DNA from: Bhargavaea changchunensis
GTDB lineage: Bacteria > Bacillota > Bacilli > Bacillales_A > Planococcaceae
Assembly: GCF_042665595.1 (NCBI RefSeq)
Contig: NZ_JBHTCT010000012.1
Coordinates: forward strand, 186,001 to 250,000
Length of the DNA stretch: 64,000 nt
Direction of reading: 5' to 3'
Both the position numbers and the translations under genes were made by a program. Each line of letters opens with the position of its first letter. The stretch's first letter is position 1. Shown here piece by piece: positions 36,336-48,012 of this stretch. Below the pieces are notes generated by a model. That model saw only the letters and a list, made by a program, of their open reading frames with translations, made no database searches and was not told where the DNA came from.

Positions 36336-36443
36336 ATGGACATCGAACGGATGAAAGTTCTTGACCGCCACGCATTTCTGTTTGCCTTGGTCCACAGCTT
36401 GTTCGTCGTTTCCCTTGCCTATGACTTCATCAGCTTTTACTGA
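36336..36443 (+). CDS. Unrecognised 35-aa small protein
   Basis: The frame MDIERMKVLDRHAFLFALV then HSLFVVSLAYDFISFY encodes a short charged N-terminus and one hydrophobic helix, probably membrane-bound. It has a near-consensus promoter (36279-36307), an AAGGAGA ribosome site 9 bases before ATG 36336 and a hairpin terminator at 36463. All parts of a complete monocistronic gene are therefore present. I do not recognise the family. Confidence 0.72.
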   Translation: MDIERMKVLDRHAFLFALVHSLFVVSLAYDFISFY

Positions 36444-36462
36444 AGCCTGACATCGCACATGG

Positions 36463-36499
36463 AAATCCGGCCTTCCTTCATGGATTGCCGGATTTTCTG
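36463..36499 (+). terminator. Putative terminator of the 35-aa gene
   Basis: AAATCCGGC and GCCGGATTT pair around a 15-base loop, followed by TCTGC; the T run is weak. Confidence 0.55.
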
Positions 36500-36623
36500 C
36501 GTCTGCCGGTTCAGCGGATCTTAAGGTGAAGCAAGAGCAGTTCGGATATCTGGCATTCGCCGTTTGTCGGAAGTGAGGGTCATTCAATTTTCTTATGCTC
36601 TTCAATCAATATTATGTAATTTA

Positions 36624-36646
36624 CTTATCGTGCGTAATTCGATAAG
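36624..36646. promoter_or_regulatory. Inverted repeat upstream of aconitase (candidate CcpC operator)
   Basis: CTTATCG, 9 bases and CGATAAG form a perfect 7-bp inverted repeat, 60 bases before the aconitase start. In B. subtilis the citB promoter is repressed by CcpC at ATAA/TTAT dyads; assignment to CcpC is inference. Confidence 0.45.
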
Positions 36647-36706
36647 ATAAGGAAGAGAAAAGTGGATCCATCCGTCTTTTCACGTAGAAACAGAGGAGGA
36701 AAAGCA

Positions 36707-39439
36707 ATGGCTAAGAGCACACAAACAGTTAAAAGCAATCTGCACAACAGCCGCCAGTCGTTCGAGCTGAACGGCAAGACGTACAACTACTACCGTCTGA
36801 AGGCTCTGCAGGATGCAGGCATCGCTGATGTATCGCGCCTGCCTTACTCCATCAAAGTGCTGCTGGAATCTGTACTTCGCCAGCACGATGGCTATGTTAT
36901 CAAAGATGAGCACGTTGAAAACCTTGCAAAATGGGGCACGGATGTCGACCCTTCATCGGAAGTTCCGTTCAAGCCTTCCCGCGTCATCCTTCAGGACTTC
37001 ACAGGCGTTCCGGTCGTCGTCGACCTCGCATCGATGCGCCAGGCAATGGCGGATCTCGGCGGAAACCCTGACGAGATCAACCCTGAAATTCCTGTCGACC
37101 TCGTAATTGACCACTCCGTCCAGGTTGACCGCTACGGCAGCGAAGAAGCACTCCGCCTGAACATGGAACTGGAGTTCGAGCGCAACGCCGAGCGTTACCA
37201 GTTCCTCAACTGGGCGCAAAAGGCCTATGACAACTACCGTGCCGTACCACCGGCAACCGGTATCGTTCACCAGGTCAACCTCGAGTACCTCGCAAGCGTT
37301 GTACACGAAATCGAAAACGAAGACGGCACATTCGAAACATATCCGGATACACTCGTCGGAACCGACTCCCATACGACAATGATCAACGGGATCGGCGTAC
37401 TCGGCTGGGGCGTCGGCGGTATTGAAGCAGAAGCAGGCATGCTTGGCCAGCCTTCGTACTTCCCGCTTCCTGAAGTCATCGGCGTCAAGCTGACGGGCGA
37501 ACTCCCGAACGGCGCGACGGCAACCGATCTTGCGCTCCGTGTCACACAACTTCTCCGCGAGAAAGGCGTCGTCGGCAAATTCGTCGAATTCTTCGGCTCT
37601 GGCGTTGCACAGCTTCCGCTTGCGGACCGCGCGACCATCGCCAACATGGCACCTGAATACGGCGCGACTTGCGGCTTCTTCCCGGTAGACGAAGAATCCC
37701 TCAACTACATGCGCCTGACAGGCCGTGACGAAGACCATATCGCCGTCACGAAGAAGTATCTCCAGGAAAACGACATGTTCTTCACTCCGGACAACGTGGA
37801 ACCGACTTACACGGACACAGTCGAACTCGACCTGTCCACGATCGAGCCGAACCTGTCCGGACCTAAGCGCCCTCAAGACCTCATCCCGATGTCCAAGATG
37901 AAGGAAGAGTTCAACAAGGCGATCACGGCTCCGATGGGCAACCAAGGCTTCGGTCTTACAGAAAAAGAAATCGACAAAAAAGGCACAGTCGAGTTCGAAG
38001 ACGGCCGCACAGTCGAAATGAAGACCGGCGACCTCGCGATTGCAGCGATCACATCGTGCACGAACACGTCGAACCCTTATGTCATGCTCGGCGCCGGACT
38101 CGTCGCGAAAAAAGCCGTCGAAAAAGGCATCCGCCCGCCGGCATATGTCAAGACGTCGCTCGCTCCAGGTTCGAAAGTCGTTACCGGCTACCTCGAAGCC
38201 GCGGGCCTCAACACGTACCTTGACCAGATCGGCTTCAACACAGTCGGCTACGGCTGCACAACGTGCATCGGTAACTCCGGCCCGCTTCTTCCGGAAATCG
38301 AAAAGACGATCATGGACAACGACCTGCTCGTATCCTCCGTCCTTTCCGGTAACCGGAACTTCGAAGGCCGGATCCACCCGCTCGTCAAGGCAAACTACCT
38401 TGCTTCGCCACCGCTCGTCGTCGCATATGCCCTTGCAGGCACAGTGAACATCGACTTCGAGAAAGAGCCGATCGGACGCGCAACAGACGGCACGGACGTC
38501 TACCTGAAAGACATCTGGCCATCCACTGAAGAAGTGAAGGCTGAAATCGAGCGGACAGTCACACCTGACCTCTTCCGCAAAGAGTATGAGCATGTCTTCA
38601 CGGAGAACGAGCGCTGGAACGCGATCGAAACAACGGATGACTCCCTGTATGACTTCGACCCTGAATCGACATACATCCAGAATCCTCCGTTCTTCGAAGG
38701 ACTGTCGAAGGAAGCAAGCCCGATCCAGACGCTTGCAAACCTCCGTGTCATCGGCAAGTTCGGCGACTCGATCACGACAGACCACATTTCTCCAGCAGGC
38801 GCGATCGGTAAAGATACGCCTGCCGGCAAGTACCTGCGTGAGCGCGGCGTTGAGCCACGCTACTTCAACTCGTACGGTTCCCGCCGCGGTAACCACGAAG
38901 TTATGATGCGCGGTACATTCGCGAACATCCGGATCCGCAACCAGATCGCAAAAGGCACAGAAGGCGGCTACACGACTTACTGGCCTACAAAAGAGATCAT
39001 GCCGATCTACGATGCTGCGATGAAGTATCAGGAAGACGGCACGGGCCTCGCAATCCTTGCCGGAAAAGACTACGGCATGGGCTCCTCCCGTGACTGGGCT
39101 GCGAAGGGCACGAACCTTCTCGGCATCAAGACAGTCATCGCCGAAAGCTACGAGCGGATCCACCGTTCGAACCTCGTCATGATGGGCGTTCTTCCGCTCC
39201 AGTTCATGAAGGGCGACAGCGTGGAATCCCTCGGCCTGACAGGCGAAGAGGAAATCAGCGTCAACCTCACGGACAACGTGAAGCCACGCGATATCCTGAC
39301 AGTCACCGCGACTGCCAAAGATGGTTCCGTCAAGGAATTCCAGGCGCTCGCACGCTTCGACTCCGAAGTGGAAGTGGACTACTACCGCCACGGCGGCATC
39401 CTTCAGATGGTTCTCCGTAACCGCCTGAAAGCCAACTGA
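36707..39439 (+). CDS. acnA: Aconitate hydratase
   Basis: A 910-aa AcnA/IRP-type aconitase of the TCA cycle (B. subtilis citB), possibly also an RNA-binding regulator. The cluster-binding Cys residues are in ITSCTNTSNPY (near residue 451) and YGCTTCIGNSGPL (near residues 516-519); GTDSHTTMINGIGVLGWGVGG is a family signature, and the C-terminal swivel domain has KDYGMGSSRDWAAKG. AGAGGAGG precedes ATG 36707 by 7 bases. It is monocistronic with a strong terminator. Confidence 0.97.
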   Translation: MAKSTQTVKSNLHNSRQSFELNGKTYNYYRLKALQDAGIADVSRLPYSIKVLLESVLRQHDGYVIKDEHVENLAKWGTDVDPSSEVPFKPSRVILQDFTGVPVVVDLASMRQAMADLGGNPDEINPEIPVDLVIDHSVQVDRYGSEEALRLNMELEFERNAERYQFLNWAQKAYDNYRAVPPATGIVHQVNLEYLASVVHEIENEDGTFETYPDTLVGTDSHTTMINGIGVLGWGVGGIEAEAGMLGQPSYFPLPEVIGVKLTGELPNGATATDLALRVTQLLREKGVVGKFVEFFGSGVAQLPLADRATIANMAPEYGATCGFFPVDEESLNYMRLTGRDEDHIAVTKKYLQENDMFFTPDNVEPTYTDTVELDLSTIEPNLSGPKRPQDLIPMSKMKEEFNKAITAPMGNQGFGLTEKEIDKKGTVEFEDGRTVEMKTGDLAIAAITSCTNTSNPYVMLGAGLVAKKAVEKGIRPPAYVKTSLAPGSKVVTGYLEAAGLNTYLDQIGFNTVGYGCTTCIGNSGPLLPEIEKTIMDNDLLVSSVLSGNRNFEGRIHPLVKANYLASPPLVVAYALAGTVNIDFEKEPIGRATDGTDVYLKDIWPSTEEVKAEIERTVTPDLFRKEYEHVFTENERWNAIETTDDSLYDFDPESTYIQNPPFFEGLSKEASPIQTLANLRVIGKFGDSITTDHISPAGAIGKDTPAGKYLRERGVEPRYFNSYGSRRGNHEVMMRGTFANIRIRNQIAKGTEGGYTTYWPTKEIMPIYDAAMKYQEDGTGLAILAGKDYGMGSSRDWAAKGTNLLGIKTVIAESYERIHRSNLVMMGVLPLQFMKGDSVESLGLTGEEEISVNLTDNVKPRDILTVTATAKDGSVKEFQALARFDSEVEVDYYRHGGILQMVLRNRLKAN

Positions 39440-39456
39440 TCCATATTTCGTTGACA

Positions 39457-39493
39457 GACAGCCTGAAGAGGAAACTCTTCAGGCTGTTTTTCG
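39457..39493 (+). terminator. Terminator of acnA
   Basis: ACAGCCTGAAGAG and CTCTTCAGGCTGT form a tetraloop hairpin ending in TTTTTCG. Confidence 0.93.
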
Positions 39494-39586
39494 CTTAATT
39501 TGACTGGCATGACCGGAAGGCAGCCGGCAGGCCGGCACCGGACGCGGCCCGGTGGTTTCCGGTATAATGGCAGTGAGGTGAATGGA

Positions 39587-40012
39587 ATGTATGTGAACGA
39601 AACATCAGTCAAGGTGCGCTACTCGGAAACCGACCAGATGGGCGTCGTCTATCATGCCAATTACTTGGTCTGGATGGAGATTGGACGGACATCGCTCATA
39701 GAGGACATCGGTTTCCGCTACGATAAACTGGAGGAAGAGGGATACCTGTCACCGGTGATCGACTTGAACATCAGCTATAAAAATGCGATGCGCTACGGAG
39801 AATCAGCCATTATCCGGACGTGGATCGAGTCTCACGGCCGCCTAAGGACGACATACGGCTATGAGATCCTCCATGAGGACGGCACGGTTGCCGCGACGGG
39901 GCAGTCCGTCCATACGCTTGTCCATAAGGAAACATTCCGTCCGGTCGGCCTGCGCAAGGCAGATCCGGAATGGGATGCAAAATACCGGGAACTGGCCAGG
40001 GAGCTTTCCTGA
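39587..40012 (+). CDS. yneP: Acyl-CoA thioesterase (YneP, 4HBT hotdog fold)
   Basis: A 141-aa hotdog-fold thioesterase. The active-site Asp lies in YSETDQMGVVYHANYLVWMEIGR, typical of the 4HBT/YbgC class. GAGGTG precedes ATG 39587 by 6 bases, and a TATAAT box stands at 39563. The yneQ start overlaps its stop (TGATG), so the two are co-translated. The order acnA-yneP-yneQ matches B. subtilis. Confidence 0.9.
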   Translation: MYVNETSVKVRYSETDQMGVVYHANYLVWMEIGRTSLIEDIGFRYDKLEEEGYLSPVIDLNISYKNAMRYGESAIIRTWIESHGRLRTTYGYEILHEDGTVAATGQSVHTLVHKETFRPVGLRKADPEWDAKYRELARELS

Positions 40013-40329
40013 TGGCATTCGGCGTCAAACGGCAGGAAGTGACTGATTGGAAAGATGCCGTCAGCAGGGGAGAGATCGCATTTCTGACTCACTACTGGCT
40101 GGATGACCGTTTTCCCGGCTGCAAAACGGTCACAAAAGCCGGTTGCGCCGACCTCCCAAAACTTGAGAAGTGGGGCAGACAGTACGGTCTCCGGCCGGAA
40201 TGGATCGATCACAAGGAGCGATATCCGCATTTTGACCTGTTCGGCGATAGGGAATATGAGATCCTCAAAAAAGAGGGAAGGGAAGACCTGATCAGCCGAT
40301 TCAGGCTGACCGGCACACAAAAAGCGTGA
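40012..40329 (+). CDS. yneQ: YneQ family protein
   Basis: A 105-aa protein of unknown function recognised by gene order and by segments such as THYWLDDRFPGCKTVTKAGCADLPKLEKW and YPHFDLFGDREYEIL. Two Cys residues and several aromatic residues could suggest a metal site, which is speculative. ATG 40012 overlaps the yneP TGA. Its stop lies inside the terminator hairpin at 40320. Confidence 0.85.
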   Translation: MAFGVKRQEVTDWKDAVSRGEIAFLTHYWLDDRFPGCKTVTKAGCADLPKLEKWGRQYGLRPEWIDHKERYPHFDLFGDREYEILKKEGREDLISRFRLTGTQKA

Positions 40330-40360
40330 ATCCGCCGCGGGATTCACGCTTTCTCTTTTT
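40320..40360. terminator. Bidirectional terminator between yneQ and yneR
   Basis: AAAGCGTGAATCC and GGATTCACGCTTT pair; a T-rich tail follows on the plus strand and the structure also serves yneR on the minus strand. Confidence 0.85.
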
Positions 40361-40640
40361 CATATGTGTATCTGGGTTCATCCAAAGCGGCATCATAACC
40401 GACAACGAGGTCGTGTCCGTCAAAGTACCACTCATCATCATTCTCGACAAAATAAGTGATGCCGCCGGACTCCGCCTGTGCGGCCGGGTTTTCTGGTTTC
40501 TCGACCGAGAGTCCAAGGGAAAAGCCGGGCTGCAGTCCGGATCCGCCATAGCGGACCGTAAAGCGGACAAAATCACCGGTTCCGAGCCCCATCTCGTCAT
40601 GAAACCATTTCTGTGCGTCTTCGGAAACTCTGATTTCCAT
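40344..40640 (-). CDS. yneR: HesB/YneR-like protein
   Basis: A 98-aa protein of the HesB-like YneR group: EIRVSEDAQKWFHDEMGLGTGDFVRFTVRYGGSG and SLGLSVEKPENPA. Unlike true A-type iron-sulfur carriers it lacks the three conserved Cys, so iron-sulfur binding is unlikely. ATG 40640 has AAGGCGGTG upstream. It lies between yneQ and plsY (yneS) as in B. subtilis. Confidence 0.87.
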   Translation of the reverse strand: MEIRVSEDAQKWFHDEMGLGTGDFVRFTVRYGGSGLQPGFSLGLSVEKPENPAAQAESGGITYFVENDDEWYFDGHDLVVGYDAALDEPRYTYEKEKA

Positions 40641-40676
40641 GGAACACACCGCCTTCCGTGATCTCCCTACAGTATA

Positions 40677-41279
40677 CTAAAGCCACTTCACCTTTGGCTC
40701 GGTTCCCGCCTTGATGCGGCCGATGTTCGCACGGTGGCGGTAGAAGATGAAGGCGGATAAGACAATGATGACAACCAGAAGGTACAGGTCGCCCGTCCTG
40801 AAATAATTGATGACCGCATAAATCAGTGCGATGACACCCATCGCCATCGAAGTGAGGGAGACAATCTTCGTCAGCTTCAGGATAACGAGGAAAGATGCGA
40901 TCAGAAGAAGGAAGAAAGGCCAGCTGTAGCCGAGGATGACACCTCCGGATGTCGCAACCGCCTTTCCGCCGCGGAACTTTGCGAACACCGGGAACATATG
41001 GCCGACGACCGCTGCGATGCCGAGTGTCAGAGGGTGGATGCCCGAGTCTGCAAATGCCGGAATCTGAAGAAGGAGAACAGCAGCCGTCCCTTTCAGGATG
41101 TCCATGAGGGTCACCGCGATACCGGCCTTTTTGCCGAGTACACGAAACGTGTTTGTGGCGCCGAGGTTGCCGCTGCCCGACTCCCGGATGTCTTTGTTAT
41201 AGAAAATCTTCCCGATCCAAAGCCCCGATGGCAGAGAGCCCAGTAAATATGCGAGGAGAAGCACGATAGCCGTATCCAT
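40677..41279 (-). CDS. plsY: Glycerol-3-phosphate acyltransferase PlsY
   Basis: A 200-aa membrane enzyme that acylates glycerol-3-phosphate from acyl-phosphate, the first committed step in phospholipid synthesis. The motifs SGSGNLGATNTFRVLG, GHMFPVFAKFRGGKAVATSGG and a C-terminal YRHRANIGRIKAGTE are the three PlsY signatures. Five or more hydrophobic segments are visible. AAGAGG precedes ATG 41279. It is transcribed divergently from parE. Confidence 0.95.
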   Translation of the reverse strand: MDTAIVLLLAYLLGSLPSGLWIGKIFYNKDIRESGSGNLGATNTFRVLGKKAGIAVTLMDILKGTAAVLLLQIPAFADSGIHPLTLGIAAVVGHMFPVFAKFRGGKAVATSGGVILGYSWPFFLLLIASFLVILKLTKIVSLTSMAMGVIALIYAVINYFRTGDLYLLVVIIVLSAFIFYRHRANIGRIKAGTEPKVKWL

Positions 41280-41397
41280 AGCAAACCTCTTTTCAGTTTA
41301 AGGGTTGGTCATAACAGTCAGTCTCAGTTTACATCATCAGCGCCGCCTGCACAATGCCCCGCCAACGGGCCGAAAAAGCACGATTCCCCGGGAAACA

Positions 41398-41427
41398 TTG
41401 CAACGGCGGGCTTTTGTAGTCTACAAT
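41398..41427 (+). promoter_or_regulatory. Promoter of parE-parC
   Basis: TTGCAA (41398-41403), an 18-base spacer and TACAAT (41422-41427), about 95 bases before parE. Confidence 0.55.
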
Positions 41428-41522
41428 GAAGTGCGGGACTCCCGACCCGGCGGTTGGACACACGCCGGCAAAACAAGTACAATAGGAACATATACGAACA
41501 AACGTTTGATGGAGGAATCCTC

Positions 41523-43501
41523 TTGGCCAAAATTACAGAAAACATGAATTACAACGATGATTCGATCCAAGTGCTCGAGGGGCTCGAAGCGGTACGCAAG
41601 CGGCCGGGCATGTATATCGGCTCGACCGATTCACGGGGACTTCATCACCTTGTCTATGAAATCGTTGACAACTCGGTCGATGAGGCGTTGGCCGGATTCG
41701 GCGAAGAAATCAATGTCACCGTCCATAAAGACGGCAGTGTGAGCGTAAGAGACCACGGACGCGGCATGCCGACGGGCACCCACAGCACGGGCAAACCGAC
41801 GACGGAAGTTATCCTGACCGTCCTGCACGCAGGCGGCAAATTCGGGCAGGGAGGGTACAAGACGAGTGGCGGGCTCCACGGCGTCGGCGCCTCTGTCGTG
41901 AACGCCCTCAGCGAATGGCTCGAAGTGACCGTCTTCAAGGACGGCAAGAAGTTTCGCCAGCGGTTCGAGAGCGGTGGACATGCCGTCACGACACTGGAGG
42001 AGATCGGCAAGACACGTGAACGGGGCACGCTCCTCCATTTCAAGCCTGACCCATCCATCTTCTCGACGGTGAAGTACAACTATGAAATCCTGAGCGAACG
42101 GCTGAGGGAATCGGCGTTCCTGCTCAAAGGAATGAAAATCACCCTGTCTGACGAAGAAAGCGGCCGGAATGATGAATTCCTCTATGAATCCGGCATCGTG
42201 GAATTTGTCGGATATTTAAATGAAGAAAAAGACACGATGCATGACGTCGCCTATATCGAAGGTGAACAGGACGGCATCGAGCTCGAGTTCGCCTTCCAGT
42301 TCACCGACGGCTACTCGGAGACGATTTTGTCATTCGTCAACAACGTCCGGACAAAGGACGGCGGGACGCATGAGACAGGTGTCAAAACTGCGATGACGCG
42401 GGTCTTCAACGAATATGCCCGGAAAGCGGGACTGCTGAAAGAAAAGGACAAGAACCTCGACGGCGCGGACATCCGCGAAGGGATTTCTGCAATCATCTCC
42501 GTAAGGGTACCGGAAGCGCTGCTCCAGTTCGAAGGGCAGACCAAAAGCAAGCTGGGCACCAGCCAGGCGCGCGCGGCAGCAGACGCCGTCGTATCGCAGA
42601 AACTCATGTACTACCTGGAGGAGCATGCAGAGCTTTCCGCGACACTCGTCCGCAAGGGGATCCGTGCCCAGCAGGCCCGAGAAGCTGCCCGCAAGGCACG
42701 GGAAGACGCACGTTCCGGCAAGAAGCGGAAGCGCTCCGAAATACTGCTGTCCGGCAAGCTGACTCCGGCACAGTCGAAAAACGCAGCGAAGAACGAACTG
42801 TATCTCGTCGAGGGTGATTCTGCCGGCGGCTCGGCAAAACAGGGACGCGACCGCACTTTCCAGGCGATTCTGCCGCTTCGGGGCAAGGTCATCAACACGG
42901 AAAAGGCGAAGCTTGAGGACATCATGAAGAATGAAGAGATCTCGACGATCATCCATACGATCGGAGGGGGCGTCGGCTCCGACTTTAATGTCGATGATAT
43001 CGCCTATGACAAAATCATCATCATGACCGATGCCGACACCGACGGCGCCCACATCCAGGTGCTGCTTCTGACCTTCTTCTACCGATACATGAAACCGCTC
43101 ATCGAGGCCGGCAAAGTCTATCTCGCACTGCCGCCGCTCTTTAAAGTGTCCAAAGGCACCGGCAAAAAAGAGAAGATTGCCTACGCCTGGACGGAGCGCG
43201 AACTGGATGCGGCCATCCAGGAAGTCGGAAAAGGCTATATCCTCCAGCGCTACAAAGGGCTCGGCGAGATGAATGCCGACCAGCTCTGGGATACGACAAT
43301 GAATCCCGAGACCCGTACACTCATCCGCGTCACGATCGAGGACGGGGCAAAATCCGAGCGGCGCGTCACTACGCTCATGGGAGACAAAGTCGAGCCGAGG
43401 AGGAAGTGGATCGAGGACAACGTCGACTTCGGCATGGAAGACGGCGCGACGATCCTGGAAAACGAATTCCTGACGGCCGAAACAGCTGAGGAGGAACAGG
43501 C

Positions 43502-43505
<4 letters not shown>
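41523..43505 (+). CDS. parE: DNA topoisomerase IV subunit B
   Basis: The 660-aa ATPase subunit of topoisomerase IV, which decatenates daughter chromosomes. Start TTG 41523 has GGAGG 7 bases upstream and gives MAKITENMNYNDDSIQVLEG, matching ParE N-termini. GHKL motifs EIVDNSVDEALAG and GGLHGVGASVVNALS are intact; TOPRIM motifs are LYLVEGDSAGGSAKQG and MTDADTDGAHI. The length without an extra insert and the pairing with parC distinguish it from GyrB. It overlaps parC by four bases. Confidence 0.96.
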
Positions 43506-45952
<2,447 letters not shown>

Positions 45953-45953
45953 A

Positions 45954-46009
45954 TGAAGAGTCCCCCTGTCCGCAGGCCATTTCGGCTGCAGGCAGGGGGA
46001 CTCTTTTAT
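45954..46009 (+). terminator. Terminator of parE-parC
   Basis: AAGAGTCCCCCTG paired with CAGGGGGACTCTT, plus an inner stem, followed by TTATTATTTTT. Confidence 0.9.
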
Positions 46010-46021
46010 TATTTTTCACCG

Positions 46022-46171
46022 GTTTCGTCATTCTTGGGATCAGTTTCGTCATTCACGGTTTCGGTTTCAGCATTCAAAGCGCTAATCTCGTCATTCGGAC
46101 ATGCCGGAAAATTTAATGACGAAATTAACGGGTGGAATGACGGGATTAGGCATGCGAATGGAGTAATCAGA
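46022..46171. repeat. 21-bp palindromic array, element 2 (4+3 units)
   Basis: Four forward units start at 46022, 46043, 46064 and 46085 (core TTTCGTCATTC, or TTTCAGCATTC and TCTCGTCATTC in the last two). After a 9-base centre come reverse-complement units at 46115 and 46136 and a decayed third at 46157. The period is exactly 21 within each half. It lies between the convergent parC and dapB genes, inside two terminators. Homologues: 25402 and 61819. Confidence 0.88.
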
Positions 46172-46194
46172 CGGCCGGTAACATCTGGAATAGG

Positions 46195-46227
46195 AAAAAG
46201 CGGAGGGTGTACGCCCTCCGCTTTTTC
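46195..46227. terminator. Terminator of dapA-dapB (bidirectional)
   Basis: AAAAAGCGGAGGG and CCCTCCGCTTTTT form a symmetric stem 4 bases beyond the dapB stop. Confidence 0.9.
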
Positions 46228-46230
46228 TTC

Positions 46231-46968
46231 TCAGGAATCGCCGATTCCAAGGTTATCGTAAGTATAATAGCCGTTTTCCTTATGGATCAGGCGCTCCGCA
46301 ACATCAAGGGCGCCGGATGCGAAAATGTCCTTGGACTGGGCATGGTGCGCAATGGTGATTGTTTCATCGTGGCCGGCAAACAGCACCTCATGCTCACCGG
46401 TGATCGTGCCGCCCCGCACTGAATGAATACCGATTTCCTCGTCCGTCCGGGCGCCTTCTTCCTGGCTCCGGTCGTGAACAGGATGAACATTCGGCCTGGC
46501 CGACGCAATGGCGTCATACAGTTTAATGAGTGTCCCGCTTGGCGCATCCACCTTTTTGCGGTGGTGGCGTTCAGTCATTTCAATATCGAAGGCAGGGAGA
46601 AGGGAGGTGGCATACCGGACAATCTCCGTCACAATATGCACCCCGTAGCTCATATTCGCACTGAAGAATATCGGCTGACGGTCCGCCTTTTCCTTCATCT
46701 GTTCGATCAATATTTCTTTCTCTCCTGTAGTCGCGATCACCAGCGGGAGACCGATGTCCGCGGCAAGCAGAGCTTTTGTGAGAACAGGATGCGAGAAGTC
46801 GATGACGGCATCGGCTTCAGGCAGGCGTTCATCCGGCCGGTAAACCGGATAGCCGTCGGCAGACTGGCCGCGCAAAAGCAGCACACCTACAATCTCATGT
46901 CCCCGTTCCTTGGCAAGGGCAGCGACGCGTTTGTTCGACGCGCCGTACCCGCAAAGCAGCAATCTCAT
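46231..46968 (-). CDS. dapB: 4-hydroxy-tetrahydrodipicolinate reductase
   Basis: A 245-aa NAD(P)H reductase, second step of the diaminopimelate/lysine branch. The catalytic HH pair lies in MTERHHRKKVDAPSGT near residues 135-150; the N-terminal Rossmann motif is LLCGYGASNKRVA, a variant of the usual GxxGxMG that makes the cofactor loop unusual. ATG 46968 is one base past the dapA stop, with GGAGG inside dapA. The pair is under a lysine riboswitch. Confidence 0.95.
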   Translation of the reverse strand: MRLLLCGYGASNKRVAALAKERGHEIVGVLLLRGQSADGYPVYRPDERLPEADAVIDFSHPVLTKALLAADIGLPLVIATTGEKEILIEQMKEKADRQPIFFSANMSYGVHIVTEIVRYATSLLPAFDIEMTERHHRKKVDAPSGTLIKLYDAIASARPNVHPVHDRSQEEGARTDEEIGIHSVRGGTITGEHEVLFAGHDETITIAHHAQSKDIFASGALDVAERLIHKENGYYTYDNLGIGDS

Positions 46969-46969
46969 G

Positions 46970-47851
46970 TCAAACCTCCATCATCATTGATTCAAACTGC
47001 CGGACCAGCCGGCTTTGCTCCTCCTCTTCCAGTGGCAGAAGAGGGAGGCGCACTTCGTAGTCGCCGAAACCGAGGTGCGACGTCAGCACCTTGATTGGAA
47101 TAGGATTCACATCAACAGACAGTGCACTGATCAGCGGAGTCAGGCGATAGTGAAGTTCCTGAGCCCGGGTCAGATTTGTGAATGTCTGTTCGTACATCTC
47201 CTGGAACCGGGCAGGCACCACGTTGGCTACGACCGAGATGACTCCCTGGCCCCCGAGGGAAGTAAACGGCAGCGCCGTATCATCATTTCCGCTGTAAAGT
47301 GCGAATGAAGGATCTGTCACAAGGCGTACCTGGGACATGTAATTAAGATCACCGGTCGCATCCTTCAGGCCGACAATATACGGATGGCGGCTCAGCTCAA
47401 GCACCGTTTCAGGCGTGATCGACATACCAGTGCGGGAAGGGACATTATAAAGGAGGGCAGGGAGCTCCGCAGCGTTCACGATTGCTTCGAAATGGCGGAT
47501 CAGGCCGCGTTGGCTCGTCTTGTTGTAATAAGGGGTGATCAGCATCAGTCCGTCCGCACCGATCTCTTTGGCCTCACGGGAAGCACGAATCGATTCCGCA
47601 GTCGAATTCGAACCTGTTCCCGCGATGATCGGAACGCGGCCGGCTGCTGTTTCAACGGCGATTTCCAGAAGACGGCGGCTTTCTTCGGCGGTGAGCGTCG
47701 AGCCTTCTCCTGTCGTGCCGTTGATGACGAGCGCCTGGATATTGTTTTCAATCAGGAACTCCAGGTGGCGGCGGAAGCTGTTGTAATCGACTTCCTGGTT
47801 CGTGAATGGGGTGGTGACTGCTGCGGCTACTCCTGTAAATAGATGTGTCAT
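46970..47851 (-). CDS. dapA: 4-hydroxy-tetrahydrodipicolinate synthase
   Basis: A 293-aa TIM-barrel aldolase condensing pyruvate with aspartate semialdehyde. The Schiff-base Lys lies in IVGLKDATGD near residue 165, with Tyr in LLYNVPSRTG near 137 and the Thr pair in INGTTGEGSTL. AGAGGG precedes ATG 47851 by about 9 bases. It is the first gene of dapA-dapB and stands behind a lysine riboswitch with a terminator. Confidence 0.96.
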   Translation of the reverse strand: MTHLFTGVAAAVTTPFTNQEVDYNSFRRHLEFLIENNIQALVINGTTGEGSTLTAEESRRLLEIAVETAAGRVPIIAGTGSNSTAESIRASREAKEIGADGLMLITPYYNKTSQRGLIRHFEAIVNAAELPALLYNVPSRTGMSITPETVLELSRHPYIVGLKDATGDLNYMSQVRLVTDPSFALYSGNDDTALPFTSLGGQGVISVVANVVPARFQEMYEQTFTNLTRAQELHYRLTPLISALSVDVNPIPIKVLTSHLGFGDYEVRLPLLPLEEEEQSRLVRQFESMMMEV

Positions 47852-47945
47852 GTAAAATCCCTCTTTCTATCCATAATGTATTCCGGTTTCCCGGTTTCCG
47901 GCACAAACGCCCGGACAATGGATGAAATGTCCCATGCATCGGCAT

Positions 47946-47980
47946 AAATAAAAGCCGGAAACGGTGTAGGTTTCCGGCTT
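47946..47980 (-). terminator. Regulated terminator in the dapA leader
   Basis: On the minus strand, GCCGGAAAC and GTTTCCGGC pair and lead into TTTTATTTA, between the riboswitch and dapA. Confidence 0.85.
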
Positions 47981-48012
47981 GTGATAGTCGACGATGCACG
48001 ACCGTGAGGTCA

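Noticed and set aside
36953..39391. An 812-codon open frame antisense to aconitase
   Set aside because: It mirrors the codon bias of the highly conserved acnA gene, has a Cys/Arg/Val-rich composition unlike a real protein and no ribosome site.
45953..46261. A 102-codon plus-strand frame starting at the parC stop
   Set aside because: It runs through both the parC and dapB terminators; only its central VSSF/NDEI part is of interest and is reported with the arrays.
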